Notes: a model not told the origin generated them from the letters alone. 64,000 nt of DNA from Anopheles merus (GCF_017562075.2 NC_054083.1:53148442-53212441), one strand, 5' to 3'. Counted from the first letter of the stretch, positions 47,478 through 61,450 are shown. Numbers and translations: made by a program.

Positions 47478-48685
47478 ATGGTAAGCTCCATTTAGCTGCT
47501 GATTATATGGGGTTTTCTTTATTTAAACACCTTTCTGTCGAATATTTCAGTATTCTCTACTACACAAAGAGGAGGCGGCACACGAGGAAAGCATTTGGTC
47601 CTGCGCCTGGGGCCGAATAAAAGTGCGCCCGGAAGGTGCGGACGACGAAAACGATGACAACTCACGGGATTCCACGGCCAGCAAAAAGGACGCCAGTGGC
47701 TCGCTGGCTGAGTACAGAGATTTCATCGTTACCGGTGGTGTCGATGATACGGTGAAGATTTGGGACGTGTTGCCGGATCGGAGCAAATTTAAGCTTCGAA
47801 ACACCTTCACCGGACATTCGCTCGGTGTGGTGTCGGTGGATGTCAGCACCAGTGGGGAAGGTAAGTGACGCGGAGGTAGAACTTGGAAGGGTTACAGGAT
47901 GATGTTATAAAACATGATTTCATTTGTAGTTATCGCGAGCAGCTCGCTCGATTCAAGCCTGTGCATATGGAAAGCGGAAACGGGGCAGCTGATGAATCAA
48001 ATTTCGGTCGGGCCGGTCGATTTGTGGACGGTGGCGTTTTCACCATGCGATAAGTACATCATTTCCGGTTCGCACGAGGGAAAGATTTCGCTCTACAGTG
48101 TAGAAACGGGCAAGGCGGAACAGGTGTTGGATCCACAGAACGGCAAATTTACGCTCAGCATTGCATATGTAAGTATTTGAGGAAAGGGACGATAAAAGGC
48201 AGAGTTTCATGTAATACCCATTTCAGAGCCCCGATGGCAAGTACATTGCGAGCGGTGCTATCGATGGCATTATCAACATTTTCGATGTGGCAGCGGGCAA
48301 GGTGGCCCAAACGCTCGAAGGCCACGCCATGTCGGTGCGCAGTCTGTGCTTCTCGCCCGACTCCCAAATGCTGCTGACCGCTTCGGACGATGGGCACATG
48401 AAGCTGTACGATGTGGCACACTCCGACGTGGTGGGCACGCTGTCCGGCCACGCGTCCTGGGTGCTGTCGGTATCGTTCTCGGGAGATGGGAAAAATTTCG
48501 CCTCCTCTTCCAGCGACAAGACGGTCAAAATCTGGAACGTTGCCGAACGCCAGTGTCTGCACACGTTTACCGAGCACGCGGATCAGGTGTGGGGCGTACG
48601 GTACAGCCCGGACAGTGCGAACGTCATCTCGGTGTCGGAAGATAAGTGTATAAACATGTACGACTGTCCACCGAACGTTGTGTGA
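47478..48685 (+). CDS. WDR61: SKI8/WDR61 WD40-repeat protein
   Basis: Four exons, 47478-47480, 47551-47860, 47930-48168 and 48227-48685, give 336 aa. The first exon codes only the ATG; the reading frame continues MYSLLHKEEAAHEESIWSCA, matching the WDR61 N-terminus (QEQAHDDAIWS type). Seven WD40 blades follow, for example FIVTGGVDDTVKIWDVL, VIASSSLDSSLCIWK, YIASGAIDGIINIFDV, MLLTASDDGHMKLYDV, NFASSSSDKTVKIWNV and the closing VISVSEDKCINMYD. An acidic, Ser/Asp-rich insert (ADDENDDNSRDSTASKKDAS) after the first strand is longer than in vertebrates. The protein belongs to the cytoplasmic SKI complex that feeds mRNA to the exosome and to the nuclear PAF1 transcription-elongation complex. AATAAA at 48690-48695 lies only 4 nt past the stop. 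Confidence 0.94.
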
Positions 48686-48689
48686 GATT

Positions 48690-48695
48690 AATAAA
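48690..48695 (+). promoter_or_regulatory. SKI8/WDR61 poly(A) signal
   Basis: AATAAA begins 5 nt after the last base of the stop codon, so the 3' UTR should be only about 20-30 nt long. Confidence 0.7.
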
Positions 48696-51600
48696 ATTCT
48701 TTCCATTTCACGCATTTATCTCCAACAAGAATTAGTTTGGGACGTTCGTTTGTTTCACGTCCTATTGGAATTGGCACTTTAAGGAGATAAATTAAATTGA
48801 ATTCTTATAGAAAAATGGGATGAAACTGAGAATCGGTAGGAATTGGCACAACTTGGCATAATTTGACATGGGTACAACGGCAACGTACGTGACATCCATT
48901 TTTATACTGGAATATTTTGTTCACTGGCAGGAAAGAATAACAATACTAGTGAAATTCTGTTGAAAATATACCCAACCGTAACCATAAAGTCAATCATTTG
49001 ATTGCAGAAAAGGATAAAAAATGTCAAATTGAATAAATTTACCCAATTCGTAGCTAATTTTGTGCATAAACCGCTTACACCTCTTCATAACCACAGCAAG
49101 GACGACACCTGGAATGGTTCCAAAATGGATCGTTTTGTACTGACCTGCAAGGAAACCTCCTCCGTGTATTGGTTTCCAAGTGGGGCTATATTTGTAACAA
49201 CCATTCAATATTAAAGACTACATTAGGCCGGACGCTACCGCTCATACATAAATCAATCTTGTTCGCACTTCATTAATATCCTCCCGTGCCCGTCCCATGC
49301 CAATGGGAAGTTGTGGAAAACGAAAGTGATCCTTTTCCTCCTGCCCTTTCGTAGGGCCGCCTGCCTCCCTCTCCCCTCCCCCCGCCAAAAGTGGCTATTT
49401 TCCGTCCATTTCGACAAACAGAAACCACTGATGGGTCGAATTTTCTCATGCATTTCTGTGCTTCTGTGAAAGAGAGGGGGGGAGGGAAAAAATCCCAACA
49501 GTTGGCCAATCCTACAGTGCAAGGGAACGGCAGTCGGGGGAGAAAAAAAAAGGTTCGAAGGATATCGTCAAACTAAAACTTCTCGCCCCAATGCCCGGAG
49601 GGTGTAGTACCGTGGGTCTGTCGAATTCCATCTCGAAATCATTCGCGACCAAGCAAGGACCGGACGACCAAATGGGGTGGGGGCTTGAGGCGTGTAATGT
49701 TTGTCTCCGCAATGGAATTACACTTCATAGGCCACTGATTTCTTCCCTTCGAGACCATTTCACATCTGATCGCCCTCCCTGCGGTGGACAAAAAGTTCAG
49801 TGACACCCAAAAATCCCAAAGAAAAGGGGAAAGGGACTCTGAGCGGAGCCCAAACCAAAAAGCCCGAAGAAAAAAAGGGAAGGTCAGCACAAGTATGTGC
49901 TAATATTATGCAGCTCGTTTCCGGTGTCGTCAAGCGTCCAATGGGAAGGTGAAGGAGAGGAAGTCAGTAATGATGTAAACTTGTGCAGAAGGTCGTGGAA
50001 AGTACAAAACGGCAAGAAACCTATCGGCCGGAGGGTTGCAGGAGGTCAGAGTACGGATATAGTTAAGTCGAAGTGATACGCTACACCGTACGACGGGACG
50101 ACCACATGGAGGGGGGGGTGTGGGCAGGAATTAACGAACGGATGTAAAAAATGAAAATGAAAGTTCACCGTAGTAAACATAATCGCATAATGCACGACCA
50201 TTTTGTTACGGCTATTGATTGAGCAGTATAAAATAGTCCAAAATTTCAATTCAATTGTAAGACATTCTATTACTTCTCAACATCAAATCTTGCGTCTCAA
50301 AAGCGTAACAACCACCATGTGCTTTTTCTCTTTTGCGCAACCCTAATGCAGATACTGTGCGTATGCCCGCATGACGACTTACACGCACACTACGTTACCA
50401 TGGCAGCTTAGATGCATTCCATGTGGTGTGCAGTTACAGGCTTTGTTTTTGTTTACAGTCGCACATGATGTACGGCCGACTGCCACACCACTACGCCACA
50501 AACGGAGTCCAGCCGACCGACCGATGACTAATTCCCTCCTAGTTCAAGACCGAGTCCCCCACAACCCCCCCGTCGGTCGGTTTGCTCGATGCGATTCGCA
50601 ATTCAAAGCTGCAACGGTTAATTGCGTTGTACGTGAGTGTGTGTGTGCGTTTGGTTGGTCGTGGTGGAAGGCTTCTGGTTAGGCCCTTCCGAAAACGGTC
50701 CACTTTTTATGCTCATTTGGAAGGGTTTTCTTTGTTTTCTAACCACCCTCCCCTTCTGTCCGTCCGGTGTGTCGCATCGGTTTCGATCGGTATTGGCGGA
50801 GGCTGAGCTGAGCTCATAAATATTCTAAGCCAAAGTCGCAAAACAATAAAACATGCTCAATTGAATTCGAATTGCAAAACAGTCTGGCTGCTGCCGTGGA
50901 AGCCCTTCGGGACATGTTCAATGTCCACTTGAGATAATTAGCAGCGCCGAAGATTCGATTTGACCGTTGGAAATGATTGCATCTGTGAGAGTGTGTGTGT
51001 GCGTGTCTGTGAGAATGTGTTTGATGTGTGCATATTGCTGCATGCTACTTCAGAGGCTTTTGTGTAGGAAAATATAGCTCATCCACCGAGATCGGATTGA
51101 TTAACTCTTGTTCTAAAGGTACAATTTAGCCAACGCTGGAAAGGTTCATTGTTTTCGTTTAAAAAAATATACATAAAATCCCATTTTTTATAACTCGAAA
51201 CAACAATAAATTAACCCAAACAACTCGGCATCAGATTGTTGAATATTTCCTCTAAATATTTATTCTATTTCCGTACAAATCAGTCGTAGTTGTTGTGGCT
51301 TTTTTGCTACCAAACAGCCCAGTCGACATAAAACCCGTTTATGTCGACACTAATCCAACGTTGTTTATGTTGCGACCGTTTGTAGTGTGCGTGTTCCAGC
51401 GGCTTGGTGTGCGTGCGAGAGTAAGCTCTCTCTTTCACAAGCTATCTCTTTCGCTCGTACGCAGTTGCTGTGTTCAGTTCGTGCAGTGACATTCATCTCT
51501 TTTTAGCAAACACATGCTTGCCCGCGGAATGAGGGGTTGTTCCTGCTATCTCTGTTACTTGCGCTTCGTGGAATGCTCAGGTACAGTGCACACTGTAGGG

Positions 51601-52346
51601 TGTAACGTCAATTGCGGGAAGAATTTTGTGCAATTGTGGTATATTTTGTATAATTTCCATAAAAGGATTTCAACATTTGATTGGATTTTAATTTTGAAAA
51701 GCGTCAAAATAAAACTTATTGCTTAAAAGCCTTAAATACTTCTTTTTCTCTTCCAAAAGAGCGCTGCACTGCATCACAAACATTGAAGCCGCTCGGTGTG
51801 TGCTAGCCCATGGCCGGATTCGTGGAGCTTAACGAAAGCTTTTATGCTCCAACACAGTGACCCGACGAGTGTTGAACGAACTGCAGCTAGTGGGGAGGAG
51901 AGGGAGCGTTTGTGTGGGCAAGGGTGGAACGAGGAACCACGGCAAGCACGCACCCCGTCCCGAGAGCGAACGCTTCCATGGCGCTTACAAACAGTCGTTG
52001 TTTCGCGTTTTCTCATGCCTGTTGGCCTCTGTCCTGACCGTGTCTCGTGTTTGTCGTTTGCGTCGTGGTCGGTGCAGTTGCAGGGCTCGCGTAAATTTCG
52101 CGAACGGAACACCGTAGTCCGCGTCGTGTCTGTGTGGTGTGCGTGTTTGGTTAGGAGACTTCAACAGAGCCAGCATTAGCAGTAGCAGCAGCAGCAGAAG
52201 CAGTACAAGCAGTCTGCAGACAACAGAAGACGACGCATCCTGCACATCCGTCGGCCATTCAGATTTTTCAAAAAAAAAGGGTAATGGCCGTTTCCGGTAC
52301 AAGCATTCTTCAAGTGTTCGAACCTGCTGCCATTGCGTCAGACATG

Positions 52347-52351
52347 CGTGT

Positions 52352-52393
<42 letters not shown>
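52347..52393. repeat. (TG)n microsatellite
   Basis: TG dinucleotides over about 47 bp with TGTA interruptions. Confidence 0.9.
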
Positions 52394-52394
<1 letters not shown>

Positions 52395-54216
52395 TTCGTT
52401 ATGATTGATCGAGATCTCGAGCGTGCTTTGTGGTCAAATTAAGCCGCAAAGAACATTGCTCCCTTCTTCATCAAGCGGCGTGCGACTGTGTACGGGTGTG
52501 TTAGTGTGTGAGAGAGTGATCGGCGTCAGTTTTCCAGGGCCAACTTTGTTTGGGGCGGCGCGTAATGTGATAGCAACGTTGAAGAGCAACCGTACCGAGG
52601 GATCAAGTGGGACCAACTACCACCGGGAGCGGTTGTTGCCCGTGTTTTATGAAGTCAGAAGTTAAGCGTGGCTTTTTCGGGTGGGGATATGATCGTCTGA
52701 TGAACTTTAACAGTTTGTTGCTTTTTTTTTGTGCCGCAACAAGAACTCTTCTCCAAATTTGTGTGTGAAATTTCTCTTTTTTGTGGTGGTTCCAAAACAA
52801 GTGAGATCACACCGACCATGCCGGTTGGGTACCTTCTTAGACGCCCGGCACCATAGGTCCATTTTGGGAAGGTTCATTCCACGTTTTAGCAGCGCCCGAC
52901 GATCGTAAACCAATAATAAAAAGCCATAAACGAGAAACATCGCGCTCTTTCCAGCGTCTATTGAAAGACGCCCCAAACGAGTGTGTGTGTGGGTTCAAGT
53001 TAATGTGCCTTTATTTTGACTCTTCGAAAAAGGCAGACATTTTGCTGGACAGTGGTGGACTTTGGCCGTACAGCTTCACTTTAATCTGCCACACTCATCT
53101 CACCTTATGCTGTCCCTTGCTTCGGTTCTCTCCGCGAGTTGCTGTGACGGCTGCAAATGGCTACTAAGACCACTTTGCGAAAACGAACAAAAAAAAACGA
53201 GGCAACAAATTTGCGGTAGAACGGAACCATACCGTGGAGCGGTTTAGCGATTGCATAAATTAATGCCCACCCCACCCCAACAACGATGCCTGGGCCTGGA
53301 CTGAATGAATAAACATGACGATCGTGTCATCGACGGCCTGGGAAGAGCGGGTCGTGCTAATAACGCGCATGGCGCGGAAGCGGAGAGATCCACAACGTCA
53401 TACCCCCTTCGAAACCGATCGCACTGGGTTGATTGCGATCGATCGATAGGCCTCTCCGTTACTCTTCGGTGGGCCCTTCGGTGAGGCGTGAGTAATAAGA
53501 TCGCCATGTGAAAATGATGCTAAATTGCACGTTGCAGCTTCATGACACAATCGCACTTGCGAGGAAGCAATTACAGGTGTGCCCCGCGAGTGGTGCACAG
53601 GCACGATTGAATCCGCAAGAAAAAGATTCCAACGACACGAGGCGATCGTCACCATGTCCCGGTTCGGTTCGGTTTGCGAGGTCAAATTTGTGTCACTCCG
53701 AAAAAAAAAACATCCTGCCCCTTCCGTTTCACCAATGGACACACAAAAAAAAAACACACACACAAAACAGGAAAACACATCTCTACCGCTGTGACCAGCG
53801 AAAAGGCCACCGACAAGAGGAACTGCCGCCACCGCCAAATTAAAAAGGTCGAAAAATTGGATCATTTTTTATTTTCGATTGCGCTCCGATTGCGCGACTT
53901 GCGTGTGTTGCAGGAGAAGGAGGAGGAGGAGGATCGAAGTCGAGAATTTGGAAGAAAGTCGAAAAGACGGGGGGTTTTCTTTTTTTGGAGGGGCAGGAAA
54001 CATGCCACCGTCGCCGTCACCGTCGTCGTTGTCGTCGTCGTCGGGTTGTTCCAAAGACACACCGTCCGTGTTCTGGTGGTTCGGCGTGCGTTCATCGCGG
54101 CCAACGCCATCGCATCGTAGTTGTGCCGTAGTCGTCGTGGTTGTGTGGTGTTGTGTCGGATGCGGAACGAAAATAGAAATTTATGCCATGTGCTCCATCC
54201 AACCGGCTCGTGTGGC

Positions 54217-54240
54217 TGTGTGTGTGTGTGTGTGTGTGTG
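54217..54240. repeat. (TG)n microsatellite
   Basis: An uninterrupted TG run of about 24 bp. Confidence 0.9.
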
Positions 54241-57200
54241 CCCTATAGGGTGTACGAAAAGTTGGCCGGCCAAACTCCAACACGATCGCGTGTGTCACTG
54301 GCGAGGCACCGAGCAAACACCCGGAAGATGGTCGCCACGCCGCCAATGTGATATTCTAATCAACCCACGGTGGGGTTCTAATGTCGGCAGACACCCATCA
54401 GCGACCATTAGCCGGTCACGCTTGAGGTGATGTGCGTTGTCACAAATCGAAATAGATCCCTCTGCTTAGGTCGGCAAGAACTCACCTTAGCTGGCCTGCT
54501 GCAACAGGGAGTCACAACTTGCCCTCCACACTTGACTTGACCGCACCCCGGTGGGGTTATTGCATCGTTTATGATGAATGCTCAAAAAGCCTCAAGACTT
54601 TCCCCATACAGTTGCTGCGATCTTCTAGCCGGACCGGCAGAACGTACGTCATCCCGAACGACGACGACCTGCAGCAGCAGTTGGGGATTAATTTTCCACG
54701 CGCTCTTGGATGTGATTTTCGGTCGCTCGGCGTTGTGCGGCGTTTGGCTCCGCCTGTGTTTGTGTGTACACGCGAGCGTAATGGTGTTGTATGTTTTGCT
54801 TCGTTTCGAGTGGAACAACTCAAACCCCGTGGAACACACCAAAGCAAAGGGACGGGTGTACGGGAGCGGAGGGATGAGAATATTGGGGATCATTTCCACG
54901 AAACAACACAACGCCGTGCGTCTGTTGCCGTGCTTGGGCGTTTTTTTTTTGAAAAACACGAAACAACGGCTTGGAAGAAATTGATGTTTACTACTGGCTG
55001 GCCATCGGTGGACCATGTTTTTCACGAGCCATACACTACTGCAACCGACTGTGCCAAAGCACAAACAGTAAAAAAAATAGACCACGACTCAACCGAGGTG
55101 TCAAATTTGGGTGGGTAGACTAACCCTCGGAAAACAATACTGTTGTGGTGCCCTGTTGCGATAAAGGGACCCCACTCGCGCGATAAAAGGACGACTTGTG
55201 GTGGAGGGGAAAAAATGATATTTTTCCACCCAACAGTACCACTACCAGATGGTAAAAAAAAGGTTGAAATCCAACTTTGTAATCGATTTTTCAACACTTG
55301 CGGTTAACGAACGCCCAAACGCTGCGTGTATGGGTGGTCCGCCGTCCGCCTTATGGTTGGAAAACACACCAAAAGGCTGGATCGCCTCATCGACTCTGGA
55401 GCGTTGAAAACAAAAACCCAGGATCTTCATCAATTCCTCAAAAGTGCGGGCAAGAAAGTCCCACTGCCTGACATCCGCCCCATTTGCGCGCAGGTCGGTG
55501 TAATTGGATGAAACGGATTCGGTTACTTGTTGCAGTGCAGTTGCAGGGGGCACCTAAAAGAAGTGTCTCGGGCAGGAAGCGAGCCGAGTCGTCGTCACCC
55601 CGTCCCCCGTACACAGTGAATGAGATTTGAAACCCGCAAAGGAACAGCGGTGGGACTCCTTCGTTGCTCCTTTCTGTGCGCGATATGAGGGGAGCTTCGC
55701 TGTGCGCGCTTGCTGCGTTCGCGCGGATCTGTAACTCTAGCGCATCGGGGCTTGCTCGTTACGCTAAATTAGTTGATTAATCGGAAGCCCCAGCGCGTGG
55801 TGTAATAAAAAGCGCCCGATTATGGTGTTGGGCGGCGGTGAATTAGGTGCGCTTCAGTGGTGTGGAATGGCTAGAAATGCCTGTAGGTTTCCGGGGTTTT
55901 TTTTTTCGGGATTTGCCGTTTAAATAAATAATCGATACGATACCAAACGTCACGCGGTATTACGGGCCGCCGGGATGTGAGGCTTCCCGTGCCACATAAA
56001 TCCCCTCTGCAGATGATTGTTAAATTCAATTACCTCTCCAAACACACTCACCGCTTCTGTGTAACCCGCCGACACCGACGTTTCGATTCCTTTGAAGCCC
56101 ACACAAACGGTGTAACTTTTAGAGTGCTCACATTTTATTATCCCTTTTCCATGCGGTGGCTGGAATATTGTAGAGAAACGCTCGAACCGATGTACACATC
56201 GTTTCTTTGTTTGCTTCTTCATTCTCTCTGCCCGGTTGTGTTTCTTCTCGTTCGATAATTTCCCAATTGGCCCCCTAGGGGAAATTATTCGACCAAAAAT
56301 AATGACCACCAAATAATCGGTTCCCTGTTCACGTTCAATCACCCAGAACGCAGCACACACAACCAGGACCAGGAGTGGGCTCCAAAGGGTTTGCCTCCAT
56401 AGGTCGTCCCACAAACAAAAAATCGTCTTCAGACTGCAGCTGCAGCCATTCTTCTGGACTTCTCGCCCACTGGATGCTGTGTGAGACACACCACCAAAAA
56501 GAACCGTGAAGGAGAAGAGGTTATTGGCACCGAAGGTTCGGTTGCATGGTTCCACCGAAAACGCACTCCGAAAAAGAGGCGACTTCAAAACTTGTAACAA
56601 AGGAAAAGCACAAATAATGAAAACCGTAGGGCGGTCGAACTCGGCGTCCCAAGCACGAAGAAACTATCGAAAAGAAAAGCGCCAAAGCCAGCCACCTGCC
56701 TTCCGGTTGTGAGCACATACACACACACACACACTGGATTGGTTGCGATCGACACAAACCACCGAAAACTCGTGCCGTTCGTGTGTCGTTGTGTTTGTGT
56801 GTTAAGGCTGGTCCACAGAAGAAGCACAGTGCAGTGGTCCTGCTGCCCGTTCGCGGTCGTTTCGGAGGGACTAGTGGGTCCAGACTTTTTTTTCTGTTTG
56901 GCCAAATACACTCACCACCTCTTCTGGAGCAACTTTCCCTTTGGAGGTCCAACTGATTGGGTGAGGGGGGGGGGGAGGTGGATCATACACGGACGAGCTC
57001 CAAGAACTTTTCTCTTCTCGGGTTGCACCAAGAAGAAGAAGCAGTACTGTGGCGAGGAAAGTGGCCACCCCGTCCAAGCAATCGCTGGAAATGATGTTTG
57101 CGTCGGATCTTTCGCCGTCCACAGAGTAGGCTTTGGACAGTGGCGGCAGAAGAAGAGTGAAAGAATGATAGCCGCGGCCGCGCTCACATCCAACTATTTT

Positions 57201-58221
57201 ATGTAGTGTACGTGCCTGATTGGCCCCGCGAGTTCTTGCCGGGGACGCAGCACCGTCGTGCCTGGCCCTTCGCCCCCCACCGTGTGACCGTTCGCGAACG
57301 AAGAAGTAAACAAAGAAGCCCTCCAGCGGGAGCAACCCCAGCAAACTGGTGAATGGCGTCGTGTGGTGGTATGTTTTACAGCATTCCATGCGGTGAAGAG
57401 GTGGTAGTGGTGATGGTGGTGGCTGAGACACACCTCAGCTCCACGAGATTGCCTGCAGGACCCGTGGACTCCCCTGTGCAGAATGTGAAAGAGCGGACAG
57501 GGTTTGCGGTTTACGGATGATTAACCTTTTTTTTGGTGTGTTATTTTTAATTTCAAGGTAGACGTACATATATTTATGTGTCCGATTCCTTTCCCTGCAT
57601 GACGCACGGCCACACACACATACATACAAATAAACAGACGAAAAAGCCTCACCCGATGGAAAAAGGAACGAGCCAACATGTAAAGACCATCCATTCGTGT
57701 GCAGACAAGAATATTTTGGTCTTCTGGCTGACGGGCTGGGCCTGAAATTTCGGAAGGTGAAATCATACCCAATCATGCTCTGGCGGTCAGGGCGGAAAGA
57801 ACGTCGTTAAGAAATGGATAACACGAGAGAGAAAAAAATGTAACATACAAACGCGAACGAACGCGAAATGAAGGCCAAGAAAATGGGAAGATGGGAAGCA
57901 GAGAATATGGAAACTATTTACGAAGGCGGCGGGTGTGTGTTGTTTGGTAGCCTCGACATGAGCAAGAAGAGACGGAGAAAAGGAACCTCCAACACAAGGG
58001 CGGAGGAGTCAATGAAGAGAGCAACGCAGCCCCGCGATCGGTCAAAAGCGTTCTATCGTGGCGTGTTTCTCAGCTGCTGCTGTTGTTGGGCTGAGAGCAT
58101 CCTTCTTCCTTCTTGTGGACATTCGGGAGGAGCGTTCGGGACAAGGGAACGGGGTTAAAATAAGGGGTAGCGAGTGCGTGAGCTGCCGCTTTTTCTCCAC
58201 ATAGCTCCACATCCCGAACGG

Positions 58222-58243
58222 ACACACACACACACACACACAC
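58222..58243. repeat. (AC)n microsatellite
   Basis: An uninterrupted AC run of about 22 bp. Confidence 0.9.
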
Positions 58244-60577
58244 GGTCGCTGGGGTGGCTTAGAACCGGTTTATCCAGTTCTTCTGTCTTTTTTCCCCCGA
58301 CACCGCGTCGTTATCTGCACACGGTCGCGGGGCCTTCTGCTCGAGAGAATCGAATGTGCGCGTTGCTGCGTGAATGCTTCGAGGCACCGTTTGGAAACCG
58401 TCTCGGCGTCAACCAACCAACCATCCTCCCCCGAAAGTCACCCCTCCTGAACGGTGAAGCGTCCTGTTTCTGCGCCTACATTGTTCCGTTCTTTCGCCGT
58501 TCGCAGCGAGTGCAGCTGCACTCGTCGAGAGGCGCGACTGCAAAGCCACCTTCGACGCCAAAGCCAAAAGGGTTGGCGGTTGCTTTGCAGCGCGCAGCCG
58601 TTTCGCGGAACAAATTGTTCTTAATCCCTTGTGCGAAGCTTACTGCGGATGCTCCACGTTGCCTTCTCGGATGTATGTGTGTGTATAAGCAAGAAGAAGG
58701 AAACCTAAGGGAAGCATAAAGTACGCCGAAAGTAAGCTCTTCTGAAACCGTCTCCGCCACCGTCGGCAAAGGAAGGAAGGCTCAATGGCACACAACACGT
58801 CTCTCTCCTCCTCCTCCCCCTCCCGTTCCCGGTGTGTGCGCGTTATGCGTTTCGTTTGTGCCAAGGGAACATAGGCCCTCCGCCGTCGTATCCGTTCGGC
58901 AAAGAGCCTACAGAATTTATTCGACGGATGATTGCTTCATTCTTTGTACATTCGGTCCCGTGCGCGCCGGCGGTTTCCTGATCTTTAATCAGCTGAGGCG
59001 GGCAGAAGTCAGTGCCCTTTGCCTTCGCTCCAGTGCGCTCTCACACACCCCGGTCGATGGTTTCATTACAAGGTGCGCACATACATTATGATATAATCGT
59101 GACGTGGGATTTGGGGAGTTGCTCTTTCCCGTACGGCCGCCGATATCCCGGCAATCGCAACCGAAACGCAACAAAAAGCATCGAAAACGGGGGAGAAAGA
59201 CACACACACACATATACAGCTCGTCATGGTTTGGCCCTAAGCTCTTCCTTCGCTGGCTTCCTAAGTGAAAAGTTCTGTAATCTCGTTATCATCGTTTCGG
59301 GCACTTTCCATTTTTTTGCCCACCCCTTCTCTTTCATGTGTACCATTTCTTTATGTCAAAATTTCAATGTGCGGATTTTGTGACAGTGGGCTGGTGGGCT
59401 GGTTTGCCTTTCCGTACGAATCCTTCTCAAATTCCCCCTGGAAAAAAACGGCACGCCTCGAGACGAAGAGTGGACAGAGCATTATAGTAGCCGTATAAAT
59501 TGTGCCATAATCGGAATACGGTAACCATGGGAAAGCTGCCACGCGCAGCCCGGGCGAAAGAATGGTGGTGAGAGCCTCCACCATCAGCACTGTCAAGCGG
59601 TAGAAGTAGACTCGCCGTTAGTCGACGTCCGTTCTGGGACGCAAAACCGGATTAGGAAAAATCGAGCATCAAGGGTTCTTTTCGAAAAAGGAAAACAGGA
59701 AACGAGCGTCGTCGCCTGCATCTAGCCGCTAAGGGCCTCACAACCCTTCGACAGAGACGTCTCACACGCACTGTGTTGATTAGAGACACATTTGGCCCTG
59801 GCCCTGGCCTCCATAGCAACGCATCACGTCAGCTGAGCACGACCAGCAATAGCTACAGCGCAACGGAGAGTTCGTTCACACTTGCCCCTTTCGGAGGCTT
59901 CTCCAACGCTGCCCTTCGACGGGCGTCGCGGCCACTTCCCTTCCGCTCATCGCATTGATGATGTATTTTCTCGTTTCATTCGTTTCAGCATCACCTTTGA
60001 GTCTCTCCCCACTTTGGAGCGTGTGCAGCCCTAACAGTGGATCTACAGCAGTAGATCGGAGTACAGCAGTGAGCAGCACAGTTGCCCGCATTCCCATTGG
60101 TGGTGAGATTTTTGGGATGATTCTAGGGTTGGACCGCCTGCCCCGGGGTGTGCTATCGTGTGCGTGGGCTTCTCCATCACGCCTCTAAGCAGAGAGCGCA
60201 TCGTTCTAAGCCACAAACCGTTCTAGTGTGTGCGTGTTGGGAATTGGTGTGTTGGAGTGCAAGTGAAAACAAAAACCCGAAAGCGAAGAAGCCAAAGTGT
60301 GCGTCGAAAGGAGCGTTGCTAGTTGTTGTTGTTGCAGAGAGTGTCGGCTAGAATAGTGCGCACGAATGTGTGAGTGGCAAGTGAAGCGTTGAAGCCAAGT
60401 GCTGTTGCCCCGTAACACACAGCCAGCCAGCTCGGCAGGGTTTCGGAGGCTAAGCCTCGAGGGCAGTCGAGCCGGTCCGAAGCGGCTCCAGAGCGGTGTT
60501 GTAGTTGTAGGCGGGTGCGAGAAACTATCATCCCTTCCCACCCCTGGTCGGGCAACCGGAAACAGCGCATCAACATC

Positions 60578-60682
60578 ATGCCTTCTCAACCTTACGATCT
60601 GGTAAAGGATGATCAAGATATCCGGGTTCCGCTGTACCCAGAGCAGGCGTTCTACGGCAACGGGCTGACATTTCAGGCGAAG
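60578..60682 (+). CDS. NOS1AP: NOS1AP/CAPON-like PTB adaptor, first coding exon (partial)
   Basis: A single exon of 35 codons, ATG at 60578, ends at the strong donor AAG|GTAAGT. The peptide starts MPSQPYDLVKDDQDIRVPLY and ends YGNGLTFQAK. It lines up with the human NOS1AP N-terminus (MPSKTKYNLV, then DDGHDLRIPL and ending in FEAK), where the first exon also stops just before the PTB domain's first strand (recalled alignment, not searched). NOS1AP couples neuronal NO synthase and Scribble-type polarity proteins through its PTB domain and C-terminal PDZ ligand. The rest of the gene lies beyond the right edge. Confidence 0.82.
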
Positions 60683-61447
60683 GTAAGTTATGGCTTCATA
60701 AAGATATTAGAACACTCACACCAGACTACCGTTCACACTATACCGTTGAATGCCCTCCGGGTTGGGTCAGTGTCTACCACACCTTTTTAAAATAAATTAA
60801 TTCTACCGTGAGTATGAGGAACTGATTAAGCGAGACTAATTAATGCGAGAATTAATTCACATTCTCTCGGCTCTCTCGGCCTCAACCACCCGACGAGTAC
60901 GTTTACGTGTATGCAACAGAGTAGAACCTTATACAACATAATACCCGTTACAGGGCGGTCGGCCAAAGGTCTGCCAGAGCACTGCCTCACTGCCCGTTTC
61001 TTGTCTTGTCGTGCTGCTCTCTCGATCCGTCTTTTTGGGTAGCCGAAGAGTCGAAGAAAGCACACGTTTACTGCACGACTATCATAAACGGTGAGATTCC
61101 CATAAACTGTGAGTGGGAGTACCCTGAGGGGAGGATGAACGTGTATGCGCCATATCCTGGGTTTCCGGCAGGTCACGCGAGTGGGATATTGCCCATTTCT
61201 CAAGATCTCTGCTGCCTCAGCCAGCGTGTGATGCTCCCGTGGGGGGCGAGGCGAAGCGAGAGGTCACCATTAGAGGGCGACTTCATATGGTGCATGGGGA
61301 TAGTTCACTTTCCAGTTATTTTTATCGACAGTTCAAGAGTTCATGTGTTTGATAGGGTGGTGGTGGTGTTGTTCTTGCCTCACTGCTGAAATGGTTCGGA
61401 GGTTAGGTTTCTTCTCGTTCTTGCGTTCCCAATCCCCACCATATTCG

Positions 61448-61450
<3 letters not shown>

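Larger units (their letters stand above)
48696..60577. other. Long region without recognised coding sequence upstream of NOS1AP
   Basis: Nearly 12 kb. I found no frame with a recognisable domain on either strand. It has several TG/CA microsatellites (52347-52393, 54217-54240, 56717-56733, 58222-58243), poly-G (50110-50117, 56966-56975) and A-runs. Initiator-like TCAGTT sequences occur at about 51475 and 52526, each followed by sequence of 5' UTR character, so non-coding first exons of NOS1AP (or an unseen gene) may lie here. The stretch just before 60578 is likely 5' UTR of NOS1AP. Confidence 0.5.

Noticed and set aside
48155..48715. 186-codon minus-strand frame
   Set aside because: Antisense to the last WD40 exon of SKI8/WDR61.
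54519..55118. 199-codon plus-strand frame
   Set aside because: No family signal, overlaps similarly long frames on both strands, ordinary for GC-balanced non-coding sequence.
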